Shown: positions 37,805-47,054 of the stretch, piece after piece
How the letters are laid out: every line of letters starts with the position of its first letter
Position numbering within the stretch: position 1 is the stretch's first letter
Assembly (NCBI GenBank): GCA_902500775.1
Contig: CABVRZ010000003.1
Coordinates: 111,350-175,349, forward strand
Source of the DNA: an uncultured Nitrospira sp.
GTDB taxonomy: Bacteria; Nitrospirota; Nitrospiria; Nitrospirales; Nitrospiraceae
Reading direction: 5' to 3'
DNA length: 64,000 nt
Program-made: the position numbers and the translations under genes
Notes under the pieces: model-generated
Told to the model about the DNA's origin: nothing
Databases searched by the model: none
What the model saw: only the letters and a program-made list of their open reading frames with translations

Positions 37805-38011
37805 ATGCGGCAACCCATCATTGGTTACCATCAAGACGAGTGTGGCGACTGGGTTGCCGATCTGGGCTGTGGTCATGGGCAACATGTCCGACATCATCCA
37901 CCGTTCTTCAACCGTCCATGGGTGCTGACCGATGGTGGACGAGCGCAACATCTCGGCACACTCCTGAACTGTAAAAAGTGTGAGGAGCCGGCTGTCGCCA
38001 GTCCGTTATAG
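37805..38011 (+). CDS. DUF3565 family small Cys/His protein
   Basis: A 68-residue protein from ATG 37805: MRQPIIGYHQDECGDWVADL, then CGHGQHVRHHPP, RPWVLT and a C-terminal CKKCEEP. This is the DUF3565 family; the CGHxQH and CxxC pairs look like a small metal site, probably zinc. Function unknown. An in-frame ATG at 37781 would add eight residues. Confidence 0.8.
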   Translation: MRQPIIGYHQDECGDWVADLGCGHGQHVRHHPPFFNRPWVLTDGGRAQHLGTLLNCKKCEEPAVASPL

Positions 38012-38415
38012 CCCCCGCCAAGCCGCATTCATCCATGTAGACTGGCTGCAGGTCTCTACGTCCGGACCACTCTTGAAGGCATACCTGCGTTCTTCGTAGT
38101 ATGGAATTGGGTGATACCGGAGAATTCTTCGTGGCCTACTGGTCTTTCCACTACGCCTTGTGCCCTGGGAGCAAGGTGGATGACAACTGGACGCCCGTCT
38201 CTCAACAGCTTCCGGAGCACGAGCCAAAATGTTCTGAGTGTCAGCCATGAAGGCACAACCGCTTGCATCAGTGATCATGCAGCACCGCATCGTGAGTTCC
38301 TGGCTCTCCTGAGACCTCCCATCAATCGCGATAGAGCCGTTTAGATCTCTTGACAGAATAGAAGGATTTGTTTGACAACCATGGCTATACGATTCAAACG
38401 GATCGTTGACTCCTT
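38012..38415. other. 404-bp region without a supported gene
   Basis: Lies between the DUF3565 gene and ydbH. Open frames here lack ribosome binding sites and recognisable products. It presumably holds the promoter of the ydbH operon, but no convincing hexamers were found. Confidence 0.4.
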
Positions 38416-41220
38416 ATGTTGACGCAGCGCTATCAAGTTACAGCCCTGTTGGTTCTTGTTGTGTTGTGCGGGTGCTACCTGTTGTTGCCGTTAGGGGCCT
38501 CGTATGTCTTGGCTGATGGGCTCCGCGCGTATGGGTACCATCATGTCATCCTGCAGCTGGGGTATCCAGGCTGGACAGAGATGAATGTGCCGGTCATTTC
38601 CTTCCAACAAGATTTGGGAGAAGAACGACTGATGATCTCCCTGACAGATACAGAGATTCAGTATGACCTAGGGCATCTCATTCAGGGTCGTGCGAATCGG
38701 ATCCTGCTCAGAGACGTGGTCATCCATGTGTTGACTGTGCACTCACCGGCCTCCATCACTGGCGGAAAACAAGAGCAGAGCATGACGGAGGACGAAGCCT
38801 CACCGTGGAAGTTGCTCACAGCGGGTGATCTCTTACGGAGTCTTCCCCTTCTCCCATTTGGCGAATTGCAGCTCGTGCATCTCTCGGTTTTCCGTGAGCA
38901 GGCGACGGGACCTCTCCGCAAAGTGACGATTGATGGAGAGCTGATCGCTGCCGGCACTGAGGTCGGAGGACACCTCTCATTTCAAGGACGAGATACAGGC
39001 TCCTATGGTCTCGTCGTGACAGGGAGTTCGGCGAGTACGTGGTCGGCTACTCTGTCATCAAAGCGACCCCGTGCGGCACCGATTGTCTCCTGGCAATCGC
39101 GATCGCATCCGACCGGTGGTTCGGAGATTCAAGTCGACGGGCAACTTCGAATTAATGTACAGGAGCTGGCCCCATTCATTGCGCTTCTTGTGCCAATCGG
39201 CCCGGAACTGGAAAAGGTCACCGGGCAGGTGACACTGGATTGGGCAGGGATTGCGGCGACACAGGCTGCGCTCGGATCTCTCTGGGAAGATGAGCATACC
39301 CATGTCGATGGTCAAGTACGTGTCAATGTGACGCTACCCGGATTGAAAGGAGTGGCGAAAGACATTGCACTCGCTTACGAGGGACGATTTGTCGGCAATG
39401 CTACCGAAGCGGAATGGACCATGAGCCCTGGTGTGCTCCTCACAGCAACGGTTAATACGCAACCACGTCTCATTCCCGACGTAGTTCGGTTGATTCTTCC
39501 TCACGGAGATCAGCCGGTACGGATTGAGAACAAGGGTGTTGTGCAGGGGGCTCTCTATTGGAAAGAAACTCCCATGCGTACAGTGGCCCAAGGCCCGCTG
39601 CAGGTCACCTACGGCAGATCATCAGGGCCTTTGATCGCAATGTTTGAAACTGCCAGGGCGGAAGGGCGAGGGAGCGAGTTGATATTGGCTGAAGGGGCAT
39701 ACCAACTGGAAGGAGCGCTTCCTCGAGCGTTGACCGAGCAGCTGCCTGCGAAGGAGGTAGCGGGCCGAATGCGCGGGACCGTACGGTTAGAACGGGCACA
39801 TATTGCAGGGGTGGTACTTCCATTCTCCTCGGTTACGCTGAAACAGGTCGGACACGGTGCAGTTTTTGTCCCGAGAGCGACAGTGAATCTCTCGGAACCT
39901 CTGACCGTGGAATGTGATCTGATTCCGATGCACTGCGTTGGTGGACCGTTGACGGCTAGGATTCAGGCTCCTACCGTGAGAATAGGTGAGCAGACGGTCA
40001 CGTTGACTCGGGGGCTGCTCAGCGTCCAGGACATGGAAACGAGAGGCGCGAATTGGACAACCAGCGGGATGTTGGTGGTTGATGGGGTCAATGTGGGGTC
40101 TGGAGGAGCTATTCCTTCCCCAAGTCATTGGATTGCAAAGTTTTCAGCTGACCAGACAGGTATTGGGGCGGATCTACGGGCCGATCTTCCGAGGTATGAA
40201 GGGATCGTGACAGCCAGAGTTGAGCAATCGCTCAGGACGTCATACGGTGTCTTGCATGGCACGATTGGCCCAGTGAGGTTTGATGGAGCAGAGCGACGAC
40301 TCAGCCGACTCATAAGAACCATTGGCCCATTGAGCGATCTTATCGATGGGACTATTCACGCAACAGTTGATATGGCCTGGGATGATCCCGTCGGTAGCCA
40401 ATCCAGTGGCAGTACAACGATGACCTCTGCGACCGCACAGTTTGTGGCGGAGAACGTTTCCGGGTACCATCATGACTACGGCGTGAAAGGGTTGAGTACG
40501 TCCATGGTGCTTCGAGTAGAGGGAACTGGGTCTATTATGATGGCCCAGCCAGCATCGCTCTTTGTGGCGACCCTCCAGACTGGTGTTGATGTTACCAACG
40601 TCAGAACCTCCTATCAGGCACGGTGGAGATTGACGGATCCTCTCCCGATCGTTGAAGTGAAAGACTTTCGCTGTGACGTCTTTGGAGGGACGATCACTAG
40701 TCCTGGTCTTGTGATAAACTTAGCGTCGTCCCCATCCAAGACAACCGTTGCCCTCCAGAACCTTGATCTCGCAAAGATTCTGAGTGTGGAGCAGCAACGG
40801 GGACTGCAGGGAACTGGTACGCTCAATGGGACACTTCCCGTCACGATCACCCCACGGGGCGTGGTCGTGGATGAGGGCATCATTGAGGCGCAACCTCCCG
40901 GCGGTGTGATACAGCACAGCCTAACTGCTGAGTCGTCAAAGGCACTTTCAGAATCTGATCCTCATTTCCAGCTCGTTACGCAGGCGCTCAATAATTTTCA
41001 CTACACGGTGCTGCGCGTAGGGGTTAAGTATGGAGAAACTGGCATGTTAGATCTGAGCGCCCGATTAGAGGGGCGGAATCCAGATCTGACGCAGTCCCCC
41101 CCTATTCACTTTAATCTCACGGTGCAAGAGCATATTCCGACCCTTCTAAAGAGTCTCCGGCTGATTGAAGAGATACCGAATAAAATCGAGGGAAAATTTA
41201 GACGACTCTCATCCTCATGA
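38416..41220 (+). CDS. ydbH: YdbH-family AsmA-like lipid transport protein
   Basis: A 934-residue protein with one N-terminal membrane helix (about residues 8-32) and a long beta-rich body. The C-terminal region (LDLAKILSVEQQRGLQGTGT, TPRGVVVDEGIIEAQPPGG, FHYTVLRVGVKYGETGML) matches the YdbH C-terminal domain. In Escherichia coli, YdbH with TamB and YhdP forms groove-like bridges moving phospholipids between inner and outer membrane. The gene is followed by ynbE (4-nt overlap) and ydbL, the same order as in enterobacteria, which makes the call strong. Confidence 0.88.
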   Translation: MLTQRYQVTALLVLVVLCGCYLLLPLGASYVLADGLRAYGYHHVILQLGYPGWTEMNVPVISFQQDLGEERLMISLTDTEIQYDLGHLIQGRANRILLRDVVIHVLTVHSPASITGGKQEQSMTEDEASPWKLLTAGDLLRSLPLLPFGELQLVHLSVFREQATGPLRKVTIDGELIAAGTEVGGHLSFQGRDTGSYGLVVTGSSASTWSATLSSKRPRAAPIVSWQSRSHPTGGSEIQVDGQLRINVQELAPFIALLVPIGPELEKVTGQVTLDWAGIAATQAALGSLWEDEHTHVDGQVRVNVTLPGLKGVAKDIALAYEGRFVGNATEAEWTMSPGVLLTATVNTQPRLIPDVVRLILPHGDQPVRIENKGVVQGALYWKETPMRTVAQGPLQVTYGRSSGPLIAMFETARAEGRGSELILAEGAYQLEGALPRALTEQLPAKEVAGRMRGTVRLERAHIAGVVLPFSSVTLKQVGHGAVFVPRATVNLSEPLTVECDLIPMHCVGGPLTARIQAPTVRIGEQTVTLTRGLLSVQDMETRGANWTTSGMLVVDGVNVGSGGAIPSPSHWIAKFSADQTGIGADLRADLPRYEGIVTARVEQSLRTSYGVLHGTIGPVRFDGAERRLSRLIRTIGPLSDLIDGTIHATVDMAWDDPVGSQSSGSTTMTSATAQFVAENVSGYHHDYGVKGLSTSMVLRVEGTGSIMMAQPASLFVATLQTGVDVTNVRTSYQARWRLTDPLPIVEVKDFRCDVFGGTITSPGLVINLASSPSKTTVALQNLDLAKILSVEQQRGLQGTGTLNGTLPVTITPRGVVVDEGIIEAQPPGGVIQHSLTAESSKALSESDPHFQLVTQALNNFHYTVLRVGVKYGETGMLDLSARLEGRNPDLTQSPPIHFNLTVQEHIPTLLKSLRLIEEIPNKIEGKFRRLSSS

Positions 41221-41438
41221 GGCTGATCATGATGAAGACAATGATGCTGAAACGAGCCGGCGTGCTGCTCTGGGGAGGGCTTGTAGTGACGGTATGGGCC
41301 TGCACCCCGCGCATAGAAGTAGCTGCCCCGGAGAAGCCGATTACGATCAATCTCAATGTGAAGATCGATCATGAGATACGGCTGAAAGTCGATAAAGAAT
41401 TAGACAACGTGTTGTCGAATGACAGTGGGCTGTTTTAA
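41217..41438 (+). CDS. ynbE: YnbE-family outer-membrane lipoprotein
   Basis: A 73-residue lipoprotein starting at an ATG that overlaps the ydbH stop. A hydrophobic segment ends in VWACTPRIEV, giving a lipobox-like Cys. The remainder, ITINLNVKIDHEIRLKVDK, is the YnbE signature. In E. coli, YnbE pairs through beta-strand augmentation with the end of YdbH at the outer membrane. ATG 41229 is another possible start. Confidence 0.88.
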   Translation: MRLIMMKTMMLKRAGVLLWGGLVVTVWACTPRIEVAAPEKPITINLNVKIDHEIRLKVDKELDNVLSNDSGLF

Positions 41439-41452
41439 CTCTTGGAGGACCT

Positions 41453-41788
41453 ATGCGTACGATGTCGATGACCATCGCAGTATCGGTGGTGATGATTTGG
41501 TTCGTTGTGGCGCCATCCACTTTTGCACTCTCCTTGGATGATGCGAAAGCGCAAGGGCTGGTTGGCGAGAAGACCACTGGCTATCTGGGCCTAATCAATT
41601 CTTCCAATGCTGAAGCCCGCGCGCTGGTCGAGGATGTAAATCAGAAACGGCGGCAGGCCTATGACGAGATTGCAAAGCGGAACCGAACTGAGCTTCGTTC
41701 CGTGGAGACCCTGGCTGGAGAGAAAGCTCTCCAGAATACCAAGTCTGGAAACTATATTGAGGGACCAGGTGGATGGGTCAAGAAATAA
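41453..41788 (+). CDS. ydbL: YdbL-family (DUF1318) periplasmic protein
   Basis: A 111-residue exported protein: signal peptide (residues 1-25), then LDDAKAQGLVGEKTTGYLG, VNQKRRQAYDEIAKRN and GNYIEGPGGWVKK, all typical of DUF1318. In E. coli, YdbL is thought to control YnbE multimer formation on YdbH. A GGAGG site precedes the ATG, 14 nt after ynbE. Confidence 0.9.
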   Translation: MRTMSMTIAVSVVMIWFVVAPSTFALSLDDAKAQGLVGEKTTGYLGLINSSNAEARALVEDVNQKRRQAYDEIAKRNRTELRSVETLAGEKALQNTKSGNYIEGPGGWVKK

Positions 41789-41791
41789 TGA

Positions 41792-42436
41792 TCACGCATA
41801 CCGGTCATTGTTCCAGGGGAATGCGCTGTTCGAATATCCACGCACTTCCCAGAACCCCTTCTCGTCTTTATCGGAAAACGTAATTTCCTTCACCCACTTC
41901 GCCCCCTTCCAGGCATACCGTTTCGGGACGACGACACGCACCGGTCCGCCGTGGTCACGGGAGAGGGGTTTGCCGTTCCAACTATGGGCAAGTAGCACAT
42001 CATCATCGGCACAGGCTTCAAGTGGAAGATTGGTCGTGTAATCGTCGTAGGATTTGAACAGGACGAATCGAGCGAGCGACAAGGGTTTTACGACAGCCAT
42101 GATCTGTTTAAAACTCACACCTTCCCAGTCGTTGTCATATCGGCTCCACGATGTGACGCAGTGGAAGTCTGATCGGTCGGTGAATTGTGGCTGTGCGAGG
42201 AATTGCTCCCATGCCCACGTGGTGGGCGTCGTGACAAACCCGCCGATGCTGAGCCGCCATTCCTCTAGTGGAATCTCTGGTTTGAAACCGAGGTCCAGTA
42301 CCGGGAAGTTCTCCACGAGATGCTGGCCGGGAGGCAGTCGAGCATCCCCTTCATAAAAGACTTCACGTTCCTCTCCTCCTCGCCGAGCACGAGCCCATTG
42401 TTCTTTTGTTTTTATCAAACGTTTTGCTTCATCCAT
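41792..42436 (-). CDS. sulfite oxidase-like molybdopterin oxidoreductase
   Basis: A 214-residue protein carrying only the molybdopterin-binding domain: ENFPVLDLGFKPEIPLEEW, FHCVTSWSRYDNDWEGV with the Mo-ligand Cys, and GPVRVVVPKRYAWKGAKWV. There is no haem domain or Tat signal, which fits the short YuiH-type cytoplasmic group of unknown substrate. ATG 42434-42436 is preceded by GAGGAGG and is preferred over the upstream ATG at 42532. It is convergent with ydbL, with stops 3 bp apart. Confidence 0.88.
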   Translation of the reverse strand: MDEAKRLIKTKEQWARARRGGEEREVFYEGDARLPPGQHLVENFPVLDLGFKPEIPLEEWRLSIGGFVTTPTTWAWEQFLAQPQFTDRSDFHCVTSWSRYDNDWEGVSFKQIMAVVKPLSLARFVLFKSYDDYTTNLPLEACADDDVLLAHSWNGKPLSRDHGGPVRVVVPKRYAWKGAKWVKEITFSDKDEKGFWEVRGYSNSAFPWNNDRYA

Positions 42437-42576
42437 GGTGGCCTCCTCGTACGAGACTACGGGAATCCGACCCAGTCTGGCAACCGACTCCTTGGAATTG
42501 ACCCTGTAGGATATTTCATGACCGTGCGACAAATACCCATGCGGCCTATTTGTTGACAGAACAGAATGGAGTCACC

Positions 42577-43335
42577 ATGATACGCCAGGATGTTGATATG
42601 ACGACACAGGTTTCGAATCAGGCAGGAACAGGTAAGGCCAATATAGGAAAGATCCTCATTGCCGTTGTCCTTACACTTGTCGTCGGCGCGTTCTTCTATT
42701 TTGACCTCGGACGGTTCCTAACGCTGACCGCTTTGAAGGAAAATCGAGACAGCTTGCTCGCATTCACAGATGCCAATTTTTCTGTAGCCGTCGCGATCTT
42801 TATTGGAACCTATGTCTTGGTGGCTGGTTTGTCCCTGCCAGGTGCCGTGATCCTGACGTTAGCCGGAGGATTCGTGTTTGGCGCAGGGTTGGCAACCGTG
42901 TTTATTAACGTGGGGGCGACAACTGGTGCAACCCTGGCATTTCTTGCCGCCCGGTATGTGTTGCGGGATACGGTGGAGCACAAGTTTGGTGCCAGACTTG
43001 GCTCATTCCAAGAAGGATTCGCCAAAAACGCCTTTAGCTACCTCTTAACCTTACGACTGATCCCGCTCTTTCCCTTCTTCGTAGTAAATCTCGTGTCAGG
43101 ACTTACCCGGGTGAATGTCGGGACCTATATTGCAGCCACCGCGCTTGGCATCATTCCTGGGTCGTTCGTCTATGCCTATGCCGGTCGCCAACTTGGGACG
43201 ATCAATTCCCTCAAAGAAATTGCATCTCCTCATGTCGTCGGAGCCTTTATCCTATTGGGGCTTCTTGCGCTTGTGCCCGTTATCTATAAGAAGGTTATGG
43301 CCAGATCAACTGACGAGGGTCGTGGGAATGGGTGA
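42577..43335 (+). CDS. TVP38/TMEM64 family membrane protein
   Basis: About 252 residues from ATG 42577 (TGGAG upstream) with five to six hydrophobic helices. The family block is visible: GFVFGAGLATVFINVGATTG followed by FLAARYVLRD, then LRLIPLFPFFVVNLVSGLT and GIIPGSFVYAYAGRQLG. TVP38/DedA-type proteins are membrane proteins with proposed lipid-scramblase or transport roles. The stop overlaps the start of the next gene by 8 nt, a fixed pairing seen in many bacteria for TVP38 and MerA-like proteins. Confidence 0.9.
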   Translation: MIRQDVDMTTQVSNQAGTGKANIGKILIAVVLTLVVGAFFYFDLGRFLTLTALKENRDSLLAFTDANFSVAVAIFIGTYVLVAGLSLPGAVILTLAGGFVFGAGLATVFINVGATTGATLAFLAARYVLRDTVEHKFGARLGSFQEGFAKNAFSYLLTLRLIPLFPFFVVNLVSGLTRVNVGTYIAATALGIIPGSFVYAYAGRQLGTINSLKEIASPHVVGAFILLGLLALVPVIYKKVMARSTDEGRGNG

Positions 43336-44881
43336 ACAAGGTCGAATGCTTATTCCACCGGACGATGAGTACAATCGGCAGCTTGTCGACAACGTCCATC
43401 CCTCGCGCTGGGTGAATCCGGAGCCGACCGGTCGCTACAACATCGTCGTGATTGGTGCCGGGACGGCAGGACTTATTACGGCAGTGGTTGCGGCAAGTCT
43501 GGGTGCAAAGGTCGCGCTTATCGAGAAACATTTGATGGGGGGAGATTGCCTCAACGTGGGATGTGTCCCGTCCAAAGGTTTAATCAGAGCGTCCAGAGCC
43601 TGGGCTGATCTACGAAGAGGCACGGAATTCGGTCTCCAGATTCCCCCTGGTGTGACGTATGACTTTGGTGTCGTAATGGCGCGCATGAGGAAGCTGCGGG
43701 CTCGCATTAGCCAGAATGATTCCGCTCACCGGTATGCGACGCTTGGCGTGGATGTCTATATCGGCAACGGGCGGTTTCTTGGAACCGACACGATTCAAGT
43801 CGAAGGGACGACCGGCGATCGGATTCTTACGTTTGCCAAAGCGTCGGTCTGTACTGGTGCACGAGCAGCGGTCCCTCCGATACCTGGGTTGCACGAAACC
43901 GGATATCTCACGAATGAAACGGTATTTTCTCTCACTGAGTTGCCGTCTCGCCTCGGAGTCGTGGGTGCGGGTCCTATTGGATGCGAGCTGGCGCAGGCGT
44001 TTGCTCGTTTTGGGAGTCAAGTCTATGTAATCGAAACGGCGCATGGCATCCTGCCGAAAGAAGACCGTGATGCCGCGGACATTGTTGAACAGCGTATGCG
44101 TCGTGATGGAGTCACACTGTTCTGCTGCGGGAACGATCTGAAGGTGCAAAAAACCGTGGGCGGCAAACAGCTGACTGTCGAGTCGCATGGCCAACAGTAC
44201 AACGTGATCGTCGACGACATCCTTCTTGGTGTCGGCCGAATGGCAAATGTAGAGCGAATTGGCTTAGAGGCTGCAGGAGTGGAGTATGATTCAAAAGGCA
44301 TCAAGGTTAATGCCAGATTGCAGACATCAAACCCGAATATCTACGCTGCAGGCGATGTCTGTTCGCGGTACAAGTTTACACATGCCGCCGATGCCATGGC
44401 TCAAATCGTCATCCAAAACGCACTATTCCCTCACCCCTTGGGATTTGGGTACGCCACTGTCGACGCGTTGACGATGCCCTGGTGCACCTTTACCGAACCG
44501 GAAGTTGCGCATGTGGGGATGTATGAGGGGGATGCCAAAGAGAAGGGGCTCGAAGTCGAAACCTACACATATAAGCTGGACGAAGTGGATCGGGCGATTC
44601 TTGATGGCGAAGAGGAGGGGTTTGCGCGAGTGCATATTCAAAAGGGAACGGACAAGATTCTTGGAGCCACGATTGTTGCGACCCGCGCCGGCGATATGAT
44701 CGGAGAGTTTGCTGTGGCGATGAGAGCAGGAGCAGGGGCAAAAACCATCTCCGGCACGATCCATCCCTATCCCACACAGGCCGAGGTGAATAAAAAAGTG
44801 GTGAACCTCTGGCGAAAAGCCCACTTCACGCAGGGGACGAAGAATCTTCTGGCCAGGTTATTTGCCTGGATGAGGCGATAA
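43328..44881 (+). CDS. MerA-like pyridine nucleotide-disulfide oxidoreductase
   Basis: A 517-residue flavoprotein. FAD motif IGAGTAGL, redox-active disulfide GGDCLNVGCVP (Cys74 and Cys79), NAD(P)H motif VVGAGPIGCELAQAF, AAGDVCSRYKFTH and a C-terminal dimer domain ending in HPYPTQAEV. It lacks the N-terminal heavy-metal domain and the C-terminal CC pair of true mercuric reductases, so mercury reduction is unlikely. Its partner is probably a low-molecular thiol, lipoamide or a membrane process involving the overlapping TVP38 gene. ATG 43328 is chosen from the overlap and the conserved N-terminus. Confidence 0.9.
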   Translation: MGEQGRMLIPPDDEYNRQLVDNVHPSRWVNPEPTGRYNIVVIGAGTAGLITAVVAASLGAKVALIEKHLMGGDCLNVGCVPSKGLIRASRAWADLRRGTEFGLQIPPGVTYDFGVVMARMRKLRARISQNDSAHRYATLGVDVYIGNGRFLGTDTIQVEGTTGDRILTFAKASVCTGARAAVPPIPGLHETGYLTNETVFSLTELPSRLGVVGAGPIGCELAQAFARFGSQVYVIETAHGILPKEDRDAADIVEQRMRRDGVTLFCCGNDLKVQKTVGGKQLTVESHGQQYNVIVDDILLGVGRMANVERIGLEAAGVEYDSKGIKVNARLQTSNPNIYAAGDVCSRYKFTHAADAMAQIVIQNALFPHPLGFGYATVDALTMPWCTFTEPEVAHVGMYEGDAKEKGLEVETYTYKLDEVDRAILDGEEEGFARVHIQKGTDKILGATIVATRAGDMIGEFAVAMRAGAGAKTISGTIHPYPTQAEVNKKVVNLWRKAHFTQGTKNLLARLFAWMRR

Positions 44882-44887
44882 GGGCGG

Positions 44888-45640
44888 ATGGCACCTATGA
44901 GGCGGAGTGGCATCATCGGTATGGGCTTCATGTTGAGTGTGGCTTTGTTGTCGGTGTCAGTGTGGGCACAAGGCGGAACCACTATGGAGGTCGGAAGATT
45001 TTCGGCAAGTGAACCAGGAGTGAGTCTTCCGGACGGGTGGAAACCGCTGACCTTCAAGAAGATCCCGAAGCTGACGACGTACGAACTGGTGAAGGATGGG
45101 GCGCAAGTCGTCGTCAAGGCCATGAGCGATTCCTCGGCATCAGGCTTGACCAAAACGGTCAAGATCGATCCGAAGGAATTTCCCATTGTGCGATGGCGGT
45201 GGAAGGTTGAGAATCTGCTCCAGAAGAGCGATGCCACCAGAAAAGACGGCGACGATTATCCGGCCCGGCTCTACATCACTTTTGCCTACGATCCGGACAA
45301 GGTGAGTTTTGGCAAGAAGCTCAAGTACAAGGCGGGCCAGGTACTGTTTGGGGATATTCCGATCGGGGCCATTAACTATGTGTGGGAAACGAAGGCCCCG
45401 GTGGGGGCAGTCATCGACAATGCGTATACGGATTTCGTAAAAATGGTCGTCGTGGAAAGTGGTCCGAGCAACCTTGGACTCTGGGTTGAAGAATCACGAA
45501 ACATCTATGAGGATTATAAAACATCCTTTGGGGAAGAACCACCGCTGATCAATGGGGTAGCCATCATGAGCGATACGGACAATACAAAAGAACGAGCAAC
45601 GGCTTATTATGGCGATATTGTGTTTTTGAAAGCGCGTTGA
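44888..45640 (+). CDS. DUF3047 family exported protein
   Basis: A 250-residue protein with a signal peptide (hydrophobic residues 10-26, ending VWAQG). The mature part has the DUF3047 pattern: VRWRWKVENLLQKSD, DYPARLYITFAYDP, NYVWETKAPVGAV, GVAIMSDTDNT. Function unknown; the fold is probably a beta-sandwich like carbohydrate-binding proteins. It starts 6 nt after the flavoprotein stop, so all three genes (TVP38, MerA-like, DUF3047) probably form one operon. Confidence 0.85.
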   Translation: MAPMRRSGIIGMGFMLSVALLSVSVWAQGGTTMEVGRFSASEPGVSLPDGWKPLTFKKIPKLTTYELVKDGAQVVVKAMSDSSASGLTKTVKIDPKEFPIVRWRWKVENLLQKSDATRKDGDDYPARLYITFAYDPDKVSFGKKLKYKAGQVLFGDIPIGAINYVWETKAPVGAVIDNAYTDFVKMVVVESGPSNLGLWVEESRNIYEDYKTSFGEEPPLINGVAIMSDTDNTKERATAYYGDIVFLKAR

Positions 45641-45643
45641 AAA

Positions 45644-45663
45644 GAGGCCACGAAACCGGCCTC
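45644..45663 (+). terminator. possible terminator after the DUF3047 gene
   Basis: GAGGCC at 45644-45649 and GGCCTC at 45658-45663 form a 6-bp GC-rich stem, starting 3 nt after the stop codon. There is no T-run, so it is only a candidate. Confidence 0.35.
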
Positions 45664-45905
45664 GGTGGATCCCACCCATCAGTGTGCAGGACGTTTGACG
45701 TTCAAGTCCATCCGTAGTTGAATCCCTGACATTCCATCGTCCGTTGCTTCGAGAGCTCTCGACACATCCTCTGGTCTTGGAGCTGACGTTCCATGCCTCA
45801 GGGCTGTGACGGAAATGTGATTCTTTTGCGAGAACGACGTGAGATGGCAACGCTATGGTAGCAGAGTCGTTTCTCGCACTGTACCCATACACCAAGGAGG
45901 ATTGG

Positions 45906-47009
45906 ATGATACGCACATTAATCATGGGGGTGTTGGTCGTAGCTGTAACCCTCTCAGGGTGGGGCACCAGCTCGGTCTTCGCTAATGATGACTGGCAATG
46001 GCCGACAGTCTACACGATGTCAAATGATCCTGATGGTAATGCTGTTTTAGCTTTCAGACAACATGGAGATACACTGGTTCCGGCTGGATCCTTTCCGACA
46101 GGGGGCAAGGGATCAGGCGGGGGGCTGGGCAACCAAGGGGCCTTGGCGCTCAGCGATGACGGAGACGAGCTCTTAGTCGTCAACCCAGGCAGCGATGATA
46201 TCTCAGTGTTTCAGATCCATGGACGCCATCTCAGGCTGGTAGACCGGGTGCCTTCCGGAGGGACCCGTCCGATTAGTCTGGCAATACATGACGATTATGT
46301 CTATGTGTTGAACGCAGGAGGGGCCGGCAACATTGCGGGGTTCGAGCAGACGCATCAGGGCAAGTTGAAACTTATCGCAGGATCGATTCGGCCGCTCAGT
46401 GGGGCGAACACGGCTCCGGCACAGATCTCATTCACGCCAGCTGGAGATATGTTGGTTGTGACCGAAAAGGCAACTCAGATCATCGACACGTACGCCGTAG
46501 ATGAGGATGGTGTGGCGACGGGTCCCGTTTCACAGCCATCCCATGGCACTACCCCATTCGGTTTTTCCTTCACTCGTCGAGGGGTGTTGGTTGTGAGTGA
46601 GGCGTTTGGAGGTGCCCCGAATGGTTCTGCCGTGTCGTCGTATCGTCTTCGTGATGGTGCCTTGACGGTCCTGAGTGGCTCGGTACCCACAACACAAACG
46701 GCTGCCTGCTGGATCGTCATTACAAGAAACGAAAAGTTCGCCTATGCCAGTAATACCGGCAGTGGGAACATTTCCAGCTATCGGGTGGGACGGAGTGGAC
46801 GGTTAGTCTTGCAGGAAGCCGTGGCGACCCCCACCGGCGCCGGTCCCATTGATATGGCCCTGAATCGAAACAGCCGCTTTCTGTATGTGCTCAATTCAGG
46901 ATCCCATTCAATTGATGTCTTTCATGTCAATCGAGCCAATGGGCGTTTGACCACTGGAACCGGTGTTTCCGGTCTCCCCAATGGGGCCAACGGTCTGATT
47001 GCACAGTAG
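45906..47009 (+). CDS. lactonase-like seven-bladed beta-propeller protein
   Basis: A 367-residue exported protein from ATG 45906, with AAGGAGG upstream. Signal peptide (residues 1-27), then repeated blades of the lactonase/YVTN type: GNQGALALSDDGDELLVVNP, ISVFQIHGRHL, RPISLAIHDDYVYVLNAGG, PIDMALNRNSRFLYVLNSGS. The family includes 6-phosphogluconolactonase, but an exported version is unlikely to have that role and may be structural or a binding protein. The frameshifted sigma factor gene follows 45 nt later. Confidence 0.82.
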   Translation: MIRTLIMGVLVVAVTLSGWGTSSVFANDDWQWPTVYTMSNDPDGNAVLAFRQHGDTLVPAGSFPTGGKGSGGGLGNQGALALSDDGDELLVVNPGSDDISVFQIHGRHLRLVDRVPSGGTRPISLAIHDDYVYVLNAGGAGNIAGFEQTHQGKLKLIAGSIRPLSGANTAPAQISFTPAGDMLVVTEKATQIIDTYAVDEDGVATGPVSQPSHGTTPFGFSFTRRGVLVVSEAFGGAPNGSAVSSYRLRDGALTVLSGSVPTTQTAACWIVITRNEKFAYASNTGSGNISSYRVGRSGRLVLQEAVATPTGAGPIDMALNRNSRFLYVLNSGSHSIDVFHVNRANGRLTTGTGVSGLPNGANGLIAQ

Positions 47010-47054
47010 CGAATCACAGGCTCATGCGTCACTCGGTTTCACTGGAGTTGGGGC

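Noticed and set aside
43328..44881. Call as true mercuric reductase (merA)
   Set aside because: No N-terminal metal-binding domain, no C-terminal Cys pair and no other mer genes nearby; kept as MerA-like flavoprotein.
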